From AC-56 sp963798705 (lineage in GTDB: Bacteria; Actinomycetota; Thermoleophilia; Solirubrobacterales; 70-9), in the NCBI GenBank assembly GCA_963798705.1, contig CAWCTW010000005.1, positions 868,001-932,000 of the forward strand: a stretch of 64,000 nt of DNA, written 5' to 3'. This document shows positions 33,686 through 42,042 of this stretch, piece after piece. The stretch's first letter is position 1. The number at the start of each line of letters is the position of its first letter. A model generated the notes under the pieces. The model did not search any database, was not told where the DNA came from, and saw only the letters and a program-made list of their open reading frames with translations. Made by a program: the position numbers and the translations under genes.

Positions 33686-35100
33686 CGGTTGAAGACCACC
33701 AAGCGCTCCATCGACATCTCCTCGACCGCGTACCTGGGGCCTTCACGGCCAAAGCCGCTGGCCCGGGTTCCTCCGTATGGCATGAGGTCGACGCGGCTGC
33801 TGCTGGTCTCATCGATCTGCACCACGCCAACCTCAAGTTCGTAGGCCGCCCGCATCGCCTTGCGCCAGTCAGACGTGAAGACCCCGGCCGTGAGGCCGTA
33901 GGGGGTCGCGTTGACAAGCTCCAAGGCCTCGTCGAAGTCGCTGAAGCCGATTACGGACACGACCGGGGCAAAGATCTCTTCGGCCATCACCTTCATCTGC
34001 GGGGTCACGCTGCCGAGAACGACCGGGGCGAGCACGGCGCCGTCGCGGACCACCTCGGTATGTGCCTCGGCGCCGGCGGTGATCGCCTCGCCCACCCACT
34101 CCTCGGCCCGGATCGCCTCGCGCTCGGAGATCATCGGCCCGATGTCGGTGTTGGGATCGCGCGGATCCCCGGCCCTGGTCGCACGAGCCTTCTCGGCCAG
34201 TGCAGAGGTGACATCGCCCAGGAGAGACTCATGCACCACCAGTCTCTGCAGCGAGGTGCAGACCTGTCCGGCCTTGCGAAAGGAGGCCGGCGCCGCCTTG
34301 GCCGCCACGGTCTCGACGCTCGCGTCCTCGCAGACGATCGTCGCCGAGATCGCTCCAAGCTCCATCTGCGATCGTCGCACGCCGATCGTCCGCTGGAGCT
34401 CCTGCCCCACTTCGGTGCTTCCGGTGAAGGCGTAGAAGCGAAAGGCCGGGTTCTGGGCGAGCGCGGCCCCGAGCTCACCGCCGCCGCCGAAGACGAGATT
34501 CAGCCACCCCTTCGGCAGCCCAGAATCAATCAGCGTCTCGCAGAGCAGGTAAGCGCTGACCGGCGTGGCGCTGGCGGGTTTGAGGACGGCCGGATTGCCG
34601 GCGGCTATCGCCGGTCCGACCTTGTGAGCGACAGTGTTGAGCGGCGAGTTGAACGGGGTGATCGCGCAGACCGGACCGAGCGGCAGGCGAACGGTGAATC
34701 CAACCCGATGCTCCTGGCCGCGAGCGCCCGCCAGCGGCACCACTTCACCGGCCGCATCTCGCGTCGCCTCGGCGCACAGCTCGAGCGTGTCGACAGTTCT
34801 CTGGATGTCGACCTGGGCTTCGCGCTCGGTAAAGCCGGTCTCGGCGACGAACGCCTCGACGAGTTCGTGACCGCGGGCCTCGAGCGCCGCCGCGGCCTTT
34901 CTGAGGATCGAGTAACGCTCGTGCGTCGGGAGCTCCGATGTGCGGAAGGCGCTGGCCGCAGCATCGGCGGCGGCGCCGACGGCACCTGCATCTGCCGCGG
35001 CCACGGCGGCGACCTGCTCGCCCGTGAACTTGTCGAGGACAGGGATCGAGTCGGCGGTCTCGACTCGGTCGCCGCCGAGCAGGAGTGGATAGGTCCTCAT
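33682..35100 (-). CDS. NAD(P)-dependent aldehyde dehydrogenase
   Basis: 472 residues. Active-site Cys in FRKAGQVCTSLQR, general-base Glu in MELGAISATIV (usual GG is GA), cofactor motif FTGSTEVGQ and PFNSPLNTVAHKVGPAIAAGN. It resembles the glyceraldehyde/lactaldehyde and vanillin-type branch with no clear specificity. Within the operon it probably oxidises an aldehyde made by the flavin monooxygenase or after ring opening. It follows the AhpD-like gene by about 20 nt. Confidence 0.9.
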   Translation of the reverse strand: MRTYPLLLGGDRVETADSIPVLDKFTGEQVAAVAAADAGAVGAAADAAASAFRTSELPTHERYSILRKAAAALEARGHELVEAFVAETGFTEREAQVDIQRTVDTLELCAEATRDAAGEVVPLAGARGQEHRVGFTVRLPLGPVCAITPFNSPLNTVAHKVGPAIAAGNPAVLKPASATPVSAYLLCETLIDSGLPKGWLNLVFGGGGELGAALAQNPAFRFYAFTGSTEVGQELQRTIGVRRSQMELGAISATIVCEDASVETVAAKAAPASFRKAGQVCTSLQRLVVHESLLGDVTSALAEKARATRAGDPRDPNTDIGPMISEREAIRAEEWVGEAITAGAEAHTEVVRDGAVLAPVVLGSVTPQMKVMAEEIFAPVVSVIGFSDFDEALELVNATPYGLTAGVFTSDWRKAMRAAYELEVGVVQIDETSSSRVDLMPYGGTRASGFGREGPRYAVEEMSMERLVVFNR

Positions 35101-35119
35101 GGTGGCCAGTCAGCCCTTA

Positions 35120-35548
35120 CTACTGGTCCGATGCGCCCTCTAGCCGCTCCATGTGCTCGATCGCCTCTTGGAGCACGAACTGGCCAGCGTCCTGGTAGGT
35201 GATCATCCCGCCGATCATGATGCAGAGGCCGATGACGTCGATCAGCTCGCCGATCGACGCGCCGGCCTCGACGGCCTTGCGGGCGTGGAAGGTCGGCGGC
35301 GGGTTCTTTCGGACCATGATTTCCATGCCCAGGATCACCAGCTCACGGTCCTTGCGCGACAGGCGGCCCTCGGTCTCCGCATGCTGCTCAAACGCGGCCT
35401 TGCGGGTGTTGATGTAGGCCTCGACGAGGTGTGGCCCGTGCTCGCTCAGCAACGCGAAGCTGTCGACGACCTCGCTATCGGCCTTGTAGTACTGGGAGAC
35501 GTAGTCCGTTGTCGACGCGTCGCGTGGATCCTGCGCATCGCTGGCCAT
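35120..35548 (-). CDS. Carboxymuconolactone decarboxylase-family protein (no CxxC)
   Basis: 142 residues, first gene of the minus-strand operon. RLSRKDRELVILGMEIMVRKNPPPTFHARKAVEAGASIGELIDVIGLCIMIGG is an AhpD/CMD core in which the redox CxxC is replaced by PPPT; the histidine after it is retained. Such cysteine-less members often accompany aromatic catabolic operons and may decarboxylate or isomerise a ring-cleavage product. The divergent TetR gene probably regulates it. Confidence 0.8.
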   Translation of the reverse strand: MASDAQDPRDASTTDYVSQYYKADSEVVDSFALLSEHGPHLVEAYINTRKAAFEQHAETEGRLSRKDRELVILGMEIMVRKNPPPTFHARKAVEAGASIGELIDVIGLCIMIGGMITYQDAGQFVLQEAIEHMERLEGASDQ

Positions 35549-35597
35549 CCGGGCCCCTTTCTGATCGCCTGGCCGGATCGAGTACCGGCAAATTCAA

Positions 35598-35620
35598 TAT
35601 AGGCCAACTATAACCAACTA
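35598..35620. promoter_or_regulatory. TetR operator candidate and divergent promoters
   Basis: Inverted repeat TATAG-GCCAA-CTATA (35598-35612) between the TetR gene and the 11-gene operon. It covers TATAAC (plus strand, 35609-35614) and TATATT (minus strand, 35596-35601), the likely -10 boxes of both. CCAACTA also recurs as a 10-nt direct repeat at 35604 and 35614. Binding here would silence both directions. Confidence 0.5.
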
Positions 35621-35665
35621 GACTGGGCGGATCCGAGCGGAAACGATCAGCACCTAACGCCACCG

Positions 35666-36361
35666 ATGAAGGGCAAACGCGCCTACGACTCCTCCGGCCG
35701 CCAGCGCCAGGCCGAGCTCTCCCGCCAGCGCGTCGTCGGCGCCGCTCACACCCTCTTCCTCAAGGACGGATACGGAGCCACGACCCTGCAACAGGTCGCT
35801 GACCGGGCCGGCGTTTCCCTGCCAACGATCTATTCGGTCTTCGGCACCAAGCGCGACATGCTCCTAGCGGTCTTCGAGTCGGCCCGCCATTCTGTTTCCG
35901 ACGCCGAGCTCGACCTCGACGTCCACTTTGCCGAGCTTCCCGATCTTGGCAGCAAGACGATCGCTCACCGCGTTCGCCTGACCCGCGAGGGCGGCGCTCC
36001 CGTGGCAAGGATCATCGCTCAGGCCGCCGGCACCGATCGCAGACTGGCGAAAATGTGGCGCGGAATCCAGGCGGACCGTCATCGACGGATGACCGAGCTC
36101 GCCGAGGCCCTGGCGGCGCGCGGCCAGCTGCATACCACCCTCGACGTCGACGAAGCCGCAGATGTGCTCTGGGGTCTGACCAGCAACGAGCTCTATGGGA
36201 TCCTGGTCCTCGATCGCGGCTGGGCCCCAGCCCACTACGAGGGCTGGCTTGCGCACATGCTCGGCGCGGCGTTGGTCGGCGCGCCGCCATCGGATGGCCG
36301 CGCGGACGGACATTCCGGCATCCGAACTCCTCGCGCTGACTCCGCTCTGGAGTCCAGTTGA
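35666..36361 (+). CDS. TetR-family transcriptional regulator
   Basis: 231 residues. The helix-turn-helix is RQRVVGAAHTLFLKDGYGATTLQQVADRAGVSLPTIYSVFGTKRDMLLAVFE (residues ~20-72). The C-terminal ligand domain ends in a low-complexity tail (GRADGHSGIRTPRADSALESS). It is divergent from the operon beginning with the AhpD-like gene and upstream of the ABC solute-binding protein; it probably represses the former. Confidence 0.88.
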   Translation: MKGKRAYDSSGRQRQAELSRQRVVGAAHTLFLKDGYGATTLQQVADRAGVSLPTIYSVFGTKRDMLLAVFESARHSVSDAELDLDVHFAELPDLGSKTIAHRVRLTREGGAPVARIIAQAAGTDRRLAKMWRGIQADRHRRMTELAEALAARGQLHTTLDVDEAADVLWGLTSNELYGILVLDRGWAPAHYEGWLAHMLGAALVGAPPSDGRADGHSGIRTPRADSALESS

Positions 36362-36412
36362 GCGACCCAACGGCCGCTGCTCGGCGGCGGAAATCCATGC
36401 AGCAAGTCGCAC

Positions 36413-36440
36413 TTGACTCCGTCGCACCCCGTGGTATACA
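36413..36440 (+). promoter_or_regulatory. Promoter of the ABC solute-binding protein gene
   Basis: TTGACT (36413-36418), 16-nt spacer, TATACA (36435-36440). GTCGCAC is repeated at 36406 and 36421, flanking the -35 box, and GGTATAC at the -10 resembles the sites before tcuA and the ABC ATPase gene. Confidence 0.6.
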
Positions 36441-36491
36441 GTCGTGCGCATTAGGGGTAGGGCCCAAGCGAAGCAAGACCGGGAGGTCACT

Positions 36492-37547
36492 TTGATCCGC
36501 TCATCGCTCATGAAGGTCGTCGTCGTTGTCGCGGCATCCTTGACCGTGATCTTGGGGGTGGCCGCCTGCGGTGGCTCATCCTCGACATCGGACACATCTG
36601 CCTCGAGCGGATCAGGCGGACCCCCGACGCCGATCTCATTCCGGCTCTCGTTCCTCGCCGGAGGCGACGCGGCCCCGTTCGTGGTCGCCGACCAAAAGGG
36701 CTTCTACAAGAAGAACGGCGTTGATGTCTCGATCAAGGAAGCCAGCGATGCCACCTCGACCTCGAAGCTCGTTGCCACCGGCAACGATCAGATGGGCTAC
36801 ATCTACGGGCCGCCGGAGGTACTCCTGGCTGGCTCGCACGGCCTCCCCATCACCTCGGTCTACTCGTTCTACCAGTCTGATCCGTTCGGGATTTTGTCGC
36901 TCAAGTCGAGCAACATCACGAGCCCGACGGACCTGGCCGGCAAGAAGGTGGGCCTAACCGGTGCTCCGTTCGAGCAGGCCGAGTTCGACACCATGCTGAA
37001 CACGGCCGGGGTCAACCCCGACGACGTCGACGTCGTCAACGTCGGCTTCAACGGACTCCAGGCGACCCGCTCGGGCCAGATCAACGCCAACTCCGATCTG
37101 TCCGTGAATGCCAACTACCTGGAGAAGAAGGGCACGCCAGTGAACTTCTTCACCTTCGCAAAGTACGGCGCCCCCGACTATCCGTTTGAGTCGATCATCG
37201 TCAACAACAACTTCCTCAAGGACAACCCGGACGCGGTCAAGGGCTTCAACACCGGAACCTCTGAGGGCATCCTCTGGGCCAAGGCACACCCGCAAGAGGC
37301 GGCGGACATGGTCATGAAGGCCTACCCGAACAACGACCCGAAGCAGGTCTTCTACGAGATCAGCTCACCCCAGGGCTGGAACGACCTGTCCTTCTCGTCC
37401 CTGACCGCCGAGCATGGCCTCGGATACCAGGACCCGGCGGTGTGGAAGGAGGTCGCGGACTTCATGAACAAGAACAACCTCGTCGACAGCCCGGTCAATC
37501 CGACCGACTTCTACACCAACGACTTCATCGATCCGAACCTGAAGTAG
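36492..37547 (+). CDS. ABC transporter substrate-binding lipoprotein (NitT/TauT, NMT1-like)
   Basis: 351 residues from TTG 36492 with GGGAGGT five nt upstream. Residues ~8-25 form a lipoprotein signal ending LGVAAC, so the mature protein is membrane-anchored outside. The body has the NMT1/THI5-like periplasmic fold: FRLSFLAGGDAAPFVVADQKGFYKKNGVDVSIKEASDATSTSKLVA in outline and SPTDLAGKKVGLTGAPFEQAEFD. Family ligands are aromatic, sulfonate or pyrimidine compounds. Permease and ATPase lie 9-11 kb away (46.5-48.2 kb). Confidence 0.88.
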   Translation: MIRSSLMKVVVVVAASLTVILGVAACGGSSSTSDTSASSGSGGPPTPISFRLSFLAGGDAAPFVVADQKGFYKKNGVDVSIKEASDATSTSKLVATGNDQMGYIYGPPEVLLAGSHGLPITSVYSFYQSDPFGILSLKSSNITSPTDLAGKKVGLTGAPFEQAEFDTMLNTAGVNPDDVDVVNVGFNGLQATRSGQINANSDLSVNANYLEKKGTPVNFFTFAKYGAPDYPFESIIVNNNFLKDNPDAVKGFNTGTSEGILWAKAHPQEAADMVMKAYPNNDPKQVFYEISSPQGWNDLSFSSLTAEHGLGYQDPAVWKEVADFMNKNNLVDSPVNPTDFYTNDFIDPNLK

Positions 37548-37574
37548 TGACGGCACCGTCGCGGCGCCGGGAAG

Positions 37575-38639
37575 TCAACGCGGCGAGGTGCCGAGCTCGC
37601 TAGTCGGAGTGAGGACGACCTTCATGCCCTCACCGGCCCGTGCGAGCTCGAACGCTTCGCCGTGGCACTCGAGGGGCAGGACATCGGTGATCACGGCCCG
37701 AAGCTGCCCGGCGTACTCGATGCCGAGCCGCACCGCCGAGACCCAGGTCCCGTAGATCCGGCGTCCATGGATCCCAATGGCTCGCACTTCCTTGAGCACC
37801 GCCTTGGTCATGTCCACTCCCGTTCGCCCGGCTCCAGCGAACAGGTGTGCCTCGCCCCCCGCCCTGGTCGCCTCGAGGCCTTGATTCAGAGTCTGCTCGG
37901 AGCCGACGAAGTCAATCCAAAGATCGACGCCATCGCCGGTGATCTCGAGCACCGCCTCGGCCACATCCTCTGAGCCAGCGTCGATGAGATGGTCGATGCC
38001 GAATGTCTCCTGTCTTGTCCCCAGCAAGGCCAGGCGCCCGGGGCTGACCTCGGTGGCGATCGTGAGCTCGGCGCCGAGGGCACGCGAGACGATCGCCGTC
38101 ATCGCCCCGAGCGGGCCGCAGCCGGTGATCAGGACCTTGCGTCCTGACACCCCGTCCCCCTCACTCGCAGCCCTGACTGCCAGTCCGAGCGGTTCCAAGA
38201 GCACCGCCACGTGATCCGGCAGCTCCTCGGGCAGCGCAAAGGCCAGGCTGCTCGGAACAACGGCGCGATCAGCCAGGAATCCCGGGATCTGCATCCCCAC
38301 GTAGCGCAGCCGCTCGCAGATGTGGGCGCGGCCGCTGAGGCAGTTCCGGCAACGCCCGCAGAAGACGTGGCTCTCGATCCCGACCCGGTCGCCGACCTCG
38401 ACCCGCTCGACGCCCTCGCCGACGGCCTCGACTACGCCGAAACCCTCATGACCGAGCGTGATTGGTGGATCGACTCGCGGCGCGATCCACTCCGGCCAGT
38501 CCTCGATCACCAGATCGGTGCCGCAGATCCCCGAGCCCCGGCTGGCGACCAGGATCTCCCCGGGCCCGACGACAGGGTCATCAACCTCGCGCAGCTCAAG
38601 TCCACCCGGGCCCGCCTTGGTCTTGACGACTGCTCGCAC
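37575..38639 (-). CDS. Zinc-dependent medium-chain alcohol dehydrogenase
   Basis: 354 residues. GICGTDL holds the catalytic-zinc Cys, GHEGFGVVEAVGEGV the His/Glu, and CGRCRNCLSGRAHIC the structural four-cysteine lobe. Cofactor binding is at VLITGCGPLGAMTAI. It resembles threonine/sorbitol/glucose dehydrogenase relatives. Last gene of the Rieske operon; it probably oxidises an alcohol intermediate. GTG start. Confidence 0.87.
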   Translation of the reverse strand: MRAVVKTKAGPGGLELREVDDPVVGPGEILVASRGSGICGTDLVIEDWPEWIAPRVDPPITLGHEGFGVVEAVGEGVERVEVGDRVGIESHVFCGRCRNCLSGRAHICERLRYVGMQIPGFLADRAVVPSSLAFALPEELPDHVAVLLEPLGLAVRAASEGDGVSGRKVLITGCGPLGAMTAIVSRALGAELTIATEVSPGRLALLGTRQETFGIDHLIDAGSEDVAEAVLEITGDGVDLWIDFVGSEQTLNQGLEATRAGGEAHLFAGAGRTGVDMTKAVLKEVRAIGIHGRRIYGTWVSAVRLGIEYAGQLRAVITDVLPLECHGEAFELARAGEGMKVVLTPTSELGTSPR

Positions 38640-38679
38640 CTAGTTCCTGACGCTCAGTCGCGTGGCCGCAGGGGCCGCC

Positions 38680-39180
38680 TCAGAGCGGGTAGACGAAGTA
38701 GCGAGGGAGAAGATCGGTGTCCAGGACCACCGTCTTTTGACGAAAACGTGCCGTCTCGCCCTCGACCACGACAACGTCCTCGTATTGGCCCGCGGCGAAG
38801 AGCATCGTTCGGCCGTCGGGCTCGGTGAAGTAGACAGCGAGATTGCTGCGCATCATCAGCTCCGCAGGTGCGTCCGCGCTCGGCTCGACGCTCAGCACCG
38901 TGTAGATGTGCCGCGGGACGTAGTCGGTGAAGTTGCCGGTCCAGATCTCCTGCACGAAGGTGACCCGGTCCCTGATCCGCCCCTTGGAGTCATCGAGCAG
39001 GATCGCCAGCGGTCGCCCCTCGTCGCGATTGGAGCGCGGGACCACCGAGTAGGAGCAATCGTCGGTGAAGAAATCGGGCCACTCGGCGATCCGGCGATCG
39101 TCGAGGGTGGCGACGTAGCGCGCCTGCAGGTCCGCGGCCAGGTCGCGGAGCATCGGCAGGTCGTGGGTATCGGTCGTCAT
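38680..39180 (-). CDS. Aromatic-ring-hydroxylating dioxygenase, beta subunit (copy 1)
   Basis: 166 residues of the NTF2-like small subunit. YVATLDDRRIAEWPDFFTDDCSYSVVPRSN and WTGNFTDYVPRHIYTVLSVEP are typical; it stabilises the alpha3beta3 hexamer and has no cofactor. It follows the 394-residue alpha subunit by 34 nt and is its natural partner. Confidence 0.87.
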   Translation of the reverse strand: MTTDTHDLPMLRDLAADLQARYVATLDDRRIAEWPDFFTDDCSYSVVPRSNRDEGRPLAILLDDSKGRIRDRVTFVQEIWTGNFTDYVPRHIYTVLSVEPSADAPAELMMRSNLAVYFTEPDGRTMLFAAGQYEDVVVVEGETARFRQKTVVLDTDLLPRYFVYPL

Positions 39181-39214
39181 TGGCCCGGAGCGGTTAGTCG
39201 TGGAGCACGCATCG

Positions 39215-40399
39215 CTAGATGCCCATCAACCGGCGATAACAGCTGTAGAGCTCACGGATGCCGCCCTCCTCGGCGTATCCGTACGGCGGCCGGCCCGGGA
39301 TCGCGCCCTTGAGCACGGCGTTATCGCCGGCCGCCGAGGCGCCCCACTGCACCCGCTCTAGCGCGCAGCCATCCTCGAGCGTGATCAGGCCGTTGGGCCC
39401 GAGCATGTGCGCCTGGCGGAGCCGGTGCTCTCGCAGCTCCGGCGAGTCGGAGGCGCGGCCGAAGTTCGCGAACTGGACCGTGGTCTCGTTGACGGTCTTG
39501 GGCCGCACGCAGCGGAGCTGGATCGTGTCGAGCTGAGCGTTAATGACATCGCCGGGGAAGAGGCCGATCACGTAGCTGTAGGCGTCCTCGCGGCCACGCT
39601 GCTCGAGAATCGAATAGTCGTTCAGGAGGTCGCGCTCAAGGATCGGCAGCGAGTGGTAGCGCGTCCAAGCATGCGCGTAGCGCTTGTCCTCGTCATCGCT
39701 CCAGGCGACATCGAACCTTGACCCGGGGGCAACGCGGGTGCGGGCCATTCTTGCGGCGGCGTGCAACACCGGGGCGTGGTAGGAGTCGAAGATGTTCTCG
39801 GCGTAGAGCTTCCAGTTGCATCGAAACGTCACCGACTGCGAGCCGAGAAAGACGAGGTCCTCGTCGCCGAGCGCGTCGGCGATGCAGTCCATGATCGTGG
39901 TGCCGAGGTACTCGGCCACCGGCATCACGTCCTCGCTCAGGCTGGCGAAGACGCAGCCGTGCGCGATGTCGGTTCTGACCTTGGTGAGTCCGTGGGCTTC
40001 CTTACGGAAGGACTCGGGGAACTCGTCCGGCAGCGCGACGCCGATCAGGTTCCCCTCGAGGTCGTACGTCCACTTGTGGTAAATGCAGCGGATCGCGCTG
40101 TCGCCGCCGTACTTGCAGTTGACCACCTCGGTGCCGCGGTGGGCGCAGGCGTTGATCATCGTCCGGATCACCCCGTCCTTGCCGCGAACCGAAAACACGG
40201 GCACGTCGCCGATCGAAGAGCGCTTGTAGTCGCCGGGGTTGGGGAGCTCGGACCCGTGGCCGATCAGATGCCAGGTCGGACCATGAAAGATGCGCTCGTT
40301 CTCGGCCGCAAACAACTCTGTGTCGGTGAAGATCTCCCTGGGGATGATCGCGTTGCTTACATCCGGCCAGCTGATACCTAGATCTGTGGCGGCTTCCAT
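39215..40399 (-). CDS. Rieske aromatic-ring-hydroxylating dioxygenase, alpha subunit (copy 1)
   Basis: 394 residues. Rieske [2Fe-2S] site Cys85-x-His87 and Cys105-x2-His108 (CAHRG, 17 residues, CIYHKW). Mononuclear iron ligands His208 and His213 with the bridging Asp205 in ENIFDSYHAPVLH. The enzyme adds O2 or performs hydroxylation on an aromatic ring using electrons from a ferredoxin or reductase, neither of which is encoded nearby. The C-terminal segment is shorter than in classic biphenyl/naphthalene enzymes. Confidence 0.92.
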   Translation of the reverse strand: MEAATDLGISWPDVSNAIIPREIFTDTELFAAENERIFHGPTWHLIGHGSELPNPGDYKRSSIGDVPVFSVRGKDGVIRTMINACAHRGTEVVNCKYGGDSAIRCIYHKWTYDLEGNLIGVALPDEFPESFRKEAHGLTKVRTDIAHGCVFASLSEDVMPVAEYLGTTIMDCIADALGDEDLVFLGSQSVTFRCNWKLYAENIFDSYHAPVLHAAARMARTRVAPGSRFDVAWSDDEDKRYAHAWTRYHSLPILERDLLNDYSILEQRGREDAYSYVIGLFPGDVINAQLDTIQLRCVRPKTVNETTVQFANFGRASDSPELREHRLRQAHMLGPNGLITLEDGCALERVQWGASAAGDNAVLKGAIPGRPPYGYAEEGGIRELYSCYRRLMGI

Positions 40400-40410
40400 C
40401 TGCTCCTCCG

Positions 40411-40680
40411 TTAGGCGGACTCGGGACCGAAGGGCGTTTCGAGAAAGCGCGTGAAGGTCTCATGCGGCTGCCAGGAGATGCTCTCAAGCTCGATCGCGTC
40501 CAGACGAATCCCGGAGCCGAGCTTCGGCGAGACGATCTCGAGCCGCTCACCGTTGCGGGTCAGAACCTTTCGGACCCTGACAAGGCTGAACTCGTTGCCG
40601 ATCTCGACCGCGTCGCCAACCTGAACCACGTCCTCGGGGTCTCCTCCGGGTGGGGTTGATCGCTGCTTCTCGTCAGGCAT
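40411..40680 (-). CDS. Small protein between the two dioxygenase pairs, unknown function
   Basis: 89 residues: a charged N-terminus then VVQVGDAVEIGNEFSLVRVRKVLTRNGERLEIVSPKLGSGIRLDAIELESISW, which reads as a small all-beta domain, and a C-terminal tail. Not a ferredoxin: no cysteines. It overlaps the diol dehydrogenase by 8 nt and precedes alpha copy 1 by 11 nt, so it is co-translated with them. It may be an accessory or assembly factor for the oxygenase; I recognise no family. Confidence 0.65.
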   Translation of the reverse strand: MPDEKQRSTPPGGDPEDVVQVGDAVEIGNEFSLVRVRKVLTRNGERLEIVSPKLGSGIRLDAIELESISWQPHETFTRFLETPFGPESA

Positions 40681-41518
40681 TGGCCCCCTCTAGGTCATCC
40701 CCGCCGCGGACTCGGCGCAGCCCGCGAATTGCAAAACCGCCGTCGGTGTTGATCACTACGCCACTGAGCAGCCGGCCCTCCTGACGCGAGGCGAGCAAGA
40801 GGTAGGCGCCGGTGTGATCTTCGGGCGCGGCCTCGACCTTCAGCGGAGTCTGTGATTCGACAGCGACACGCTGAGCTTCGGCGCGGTCTTCCGCAGACGT
40901 CTCTTCGGCCGGGTCTGACGCCAACTCCTCGGGTGACTGCAGATTCGTACGAGTTGCGCCCGGCGCCACACCATTGACGCGCACCACCGGAGCCAGCTCG
41001 TGGGCCAGCTGTCTCATGACTCCGAGCACCGCGTGCTTGGTCGCCACGTAGATGACGCCACCGCCATCGGGATAGAAGGACGAGTTGGAGAGGGTCATGA
41101 CGATCGCGCCGCGCGTCTTGATCAGCTCCGGGATCGCGAGCCTCGCTCCAACGATCACTGCGCGCACGTTGACGTTGAACAGCTTGTCGTAGACGCTTTC
41201 GAGAGCCTCGAGCGGGATCGAGGTGAAGTCTTGAAAGCCGTCCCAAAGGCCAGCGTTGGGAACGAAGACACTGAGCTTCCCGAAGGTGGCGACGGTCTCC
41301 TCGATCGCGCGCTGGTGGTCGGCCGCCTGCGTGACGTCAGCGTGAATCGCCAGTAGGCGCTCGTGGCTGCACTCCTCGCGCAGGGCCTCCACCCTCTCGG
41401 GGACGTGGTCGATCACGGCAACCCGTGCGCCCTCGTCGATGAACCGGTCGACTACGGCGCGGCCAATGCCCGAGCCGCCGCCGGTAATCAGAGCCACCTC
41501 GCCGTCGAGCCAGCTCAA
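40673..41518 (-). CDS. cis-dihydrodiol dehydrogenase-like SDR (BphB family)
   Basis: 281 residues. ALITGGGSGIGRAVVDRF binds NAD; FVPNAGLWDGFQDFTSIPLEAL, IVMTLSNSSFYPDGGGVIYVATKHAVLGVMRQLAHELAPVVRVNGVAPGATRTNL match dihydrodiol dehydrogenases such as BphB, with Ser, Tyr and Lys (YVATK) in place. It would re-aromatise the cis-diol made by a Rieske dioxygenase. It overlaps the beta subunit of copy 2 by 4 nt. Confidence 0.88.
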   Translation of the reverse strand: MSWLDGEVALITGGGSGIGRAVVDRFIDEGARVAVIDHVPERVEALREECSHERLLAIHADVTQAADHQRAIEETVATFGKLSVFVPNAGLWDGFQDFTSIPLEALESVYDKLFNVNVRAVIVGARLAIPELIKTRGAIVMTLSNSSFYPDGGGVIYVATKHAVLGVMRQLAHELAPVVRVNGVAPGATRTNLQSPEELASDPAEETSAEDRAEAQRVAVESQTPLKVEAAPEDHTGAYLLLASRQEGRLLSGVVINTDGGFAIRGLRRVRGGDDLEGANA

Positions 41519-42042
41519 AGGAAGATCGCCAGGTTGTGGGTGCCGAGCGTCGTGTGGTCGAGATGGACAATCCGGCGGGCGATCTCAAAGCCACCATCGA
41601 GCTCGCGGAGGGTGTCCTCACGGGTGCACGAGATGAGCTGGTCCGTCACCCCGCCGTGGCGGCCTCGAAAGACGAGCAGGTTGGACCGCGCGATCAGGGC
41701 CCCGTCATCGCCTTGGTCGACCCTGACGTTGGTCACGTAGCGCCGGGTCCGAGACGGTGGGTCCTCGGCCCAGGCGTATTCGGTCTCCAGGCGCACGACC
41801 CGTGTCTCGAGCATCCCCCTGTCGTCGTCCATGTGGAAGCCGACATCTCCGAGCGTGACCTCGGCCGAGCGCTCTCTCGTGATCCGGATCGGGATCTGGT
41901 AGCGGAGATCGTCGGCCAGTAGGTCGAGCCACTCGCGCAGGCGCCCGTCGTCGAGAAGCTCAGCCTCGTGGATTAGGAAGGCCTGGACCCGAAACCAGGT
42001 CTGAAGATCGGTGGCCGTGCCGGCTTCACTAGCCACAAGCAC
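41515..42042 (-). CDS. Aromatic-ring-hydroxylating dioxygenase, beta subunit (copy 2)
   Basis: 175 residues, NTF2-like. FLIHEAELLDDGRLREWLDLLADDLRYQIPIRITRER and TRRYVTNVRV are typical of beta subunits of the biphenyl/benzoate type. It overlaps the alpha subunit by 14 nt, so the pair is coupled. TTG or ATG starts nearby do not change the domain. Confidence 0.87.
   Translation of the reverse strand: MLVASEAGTATDLQTWFRVQAFLIHEAELLDDGRLREWLDLLADDLRYQIPIRITRERSAEVTLGDVGFHMDDDRGMLETRVVRLETEYAWAEDPPSRTRRYVTNVRVDQGDDGALIARSNLLVFRGRHGGVTDQLISCTREDTLRELDGGFEIARRIVHLDHTTLGTHNLAIFL

Noticed and set aside
37548..37574. Hairpin terminator between the solute-binding-protein gene and the alcohol dehydrogenase
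   Set aside because: The GC-rich stretch can fold weakly, but there is no strong stem or U tract.
39669..39675. Further GCATGCG matches (also near 3179, 9280, 52490 and 63878)
   Set aside because: They lie in coding DNA or outside the island and lack the second arm at 4-nt spacing, so they are chance matches.
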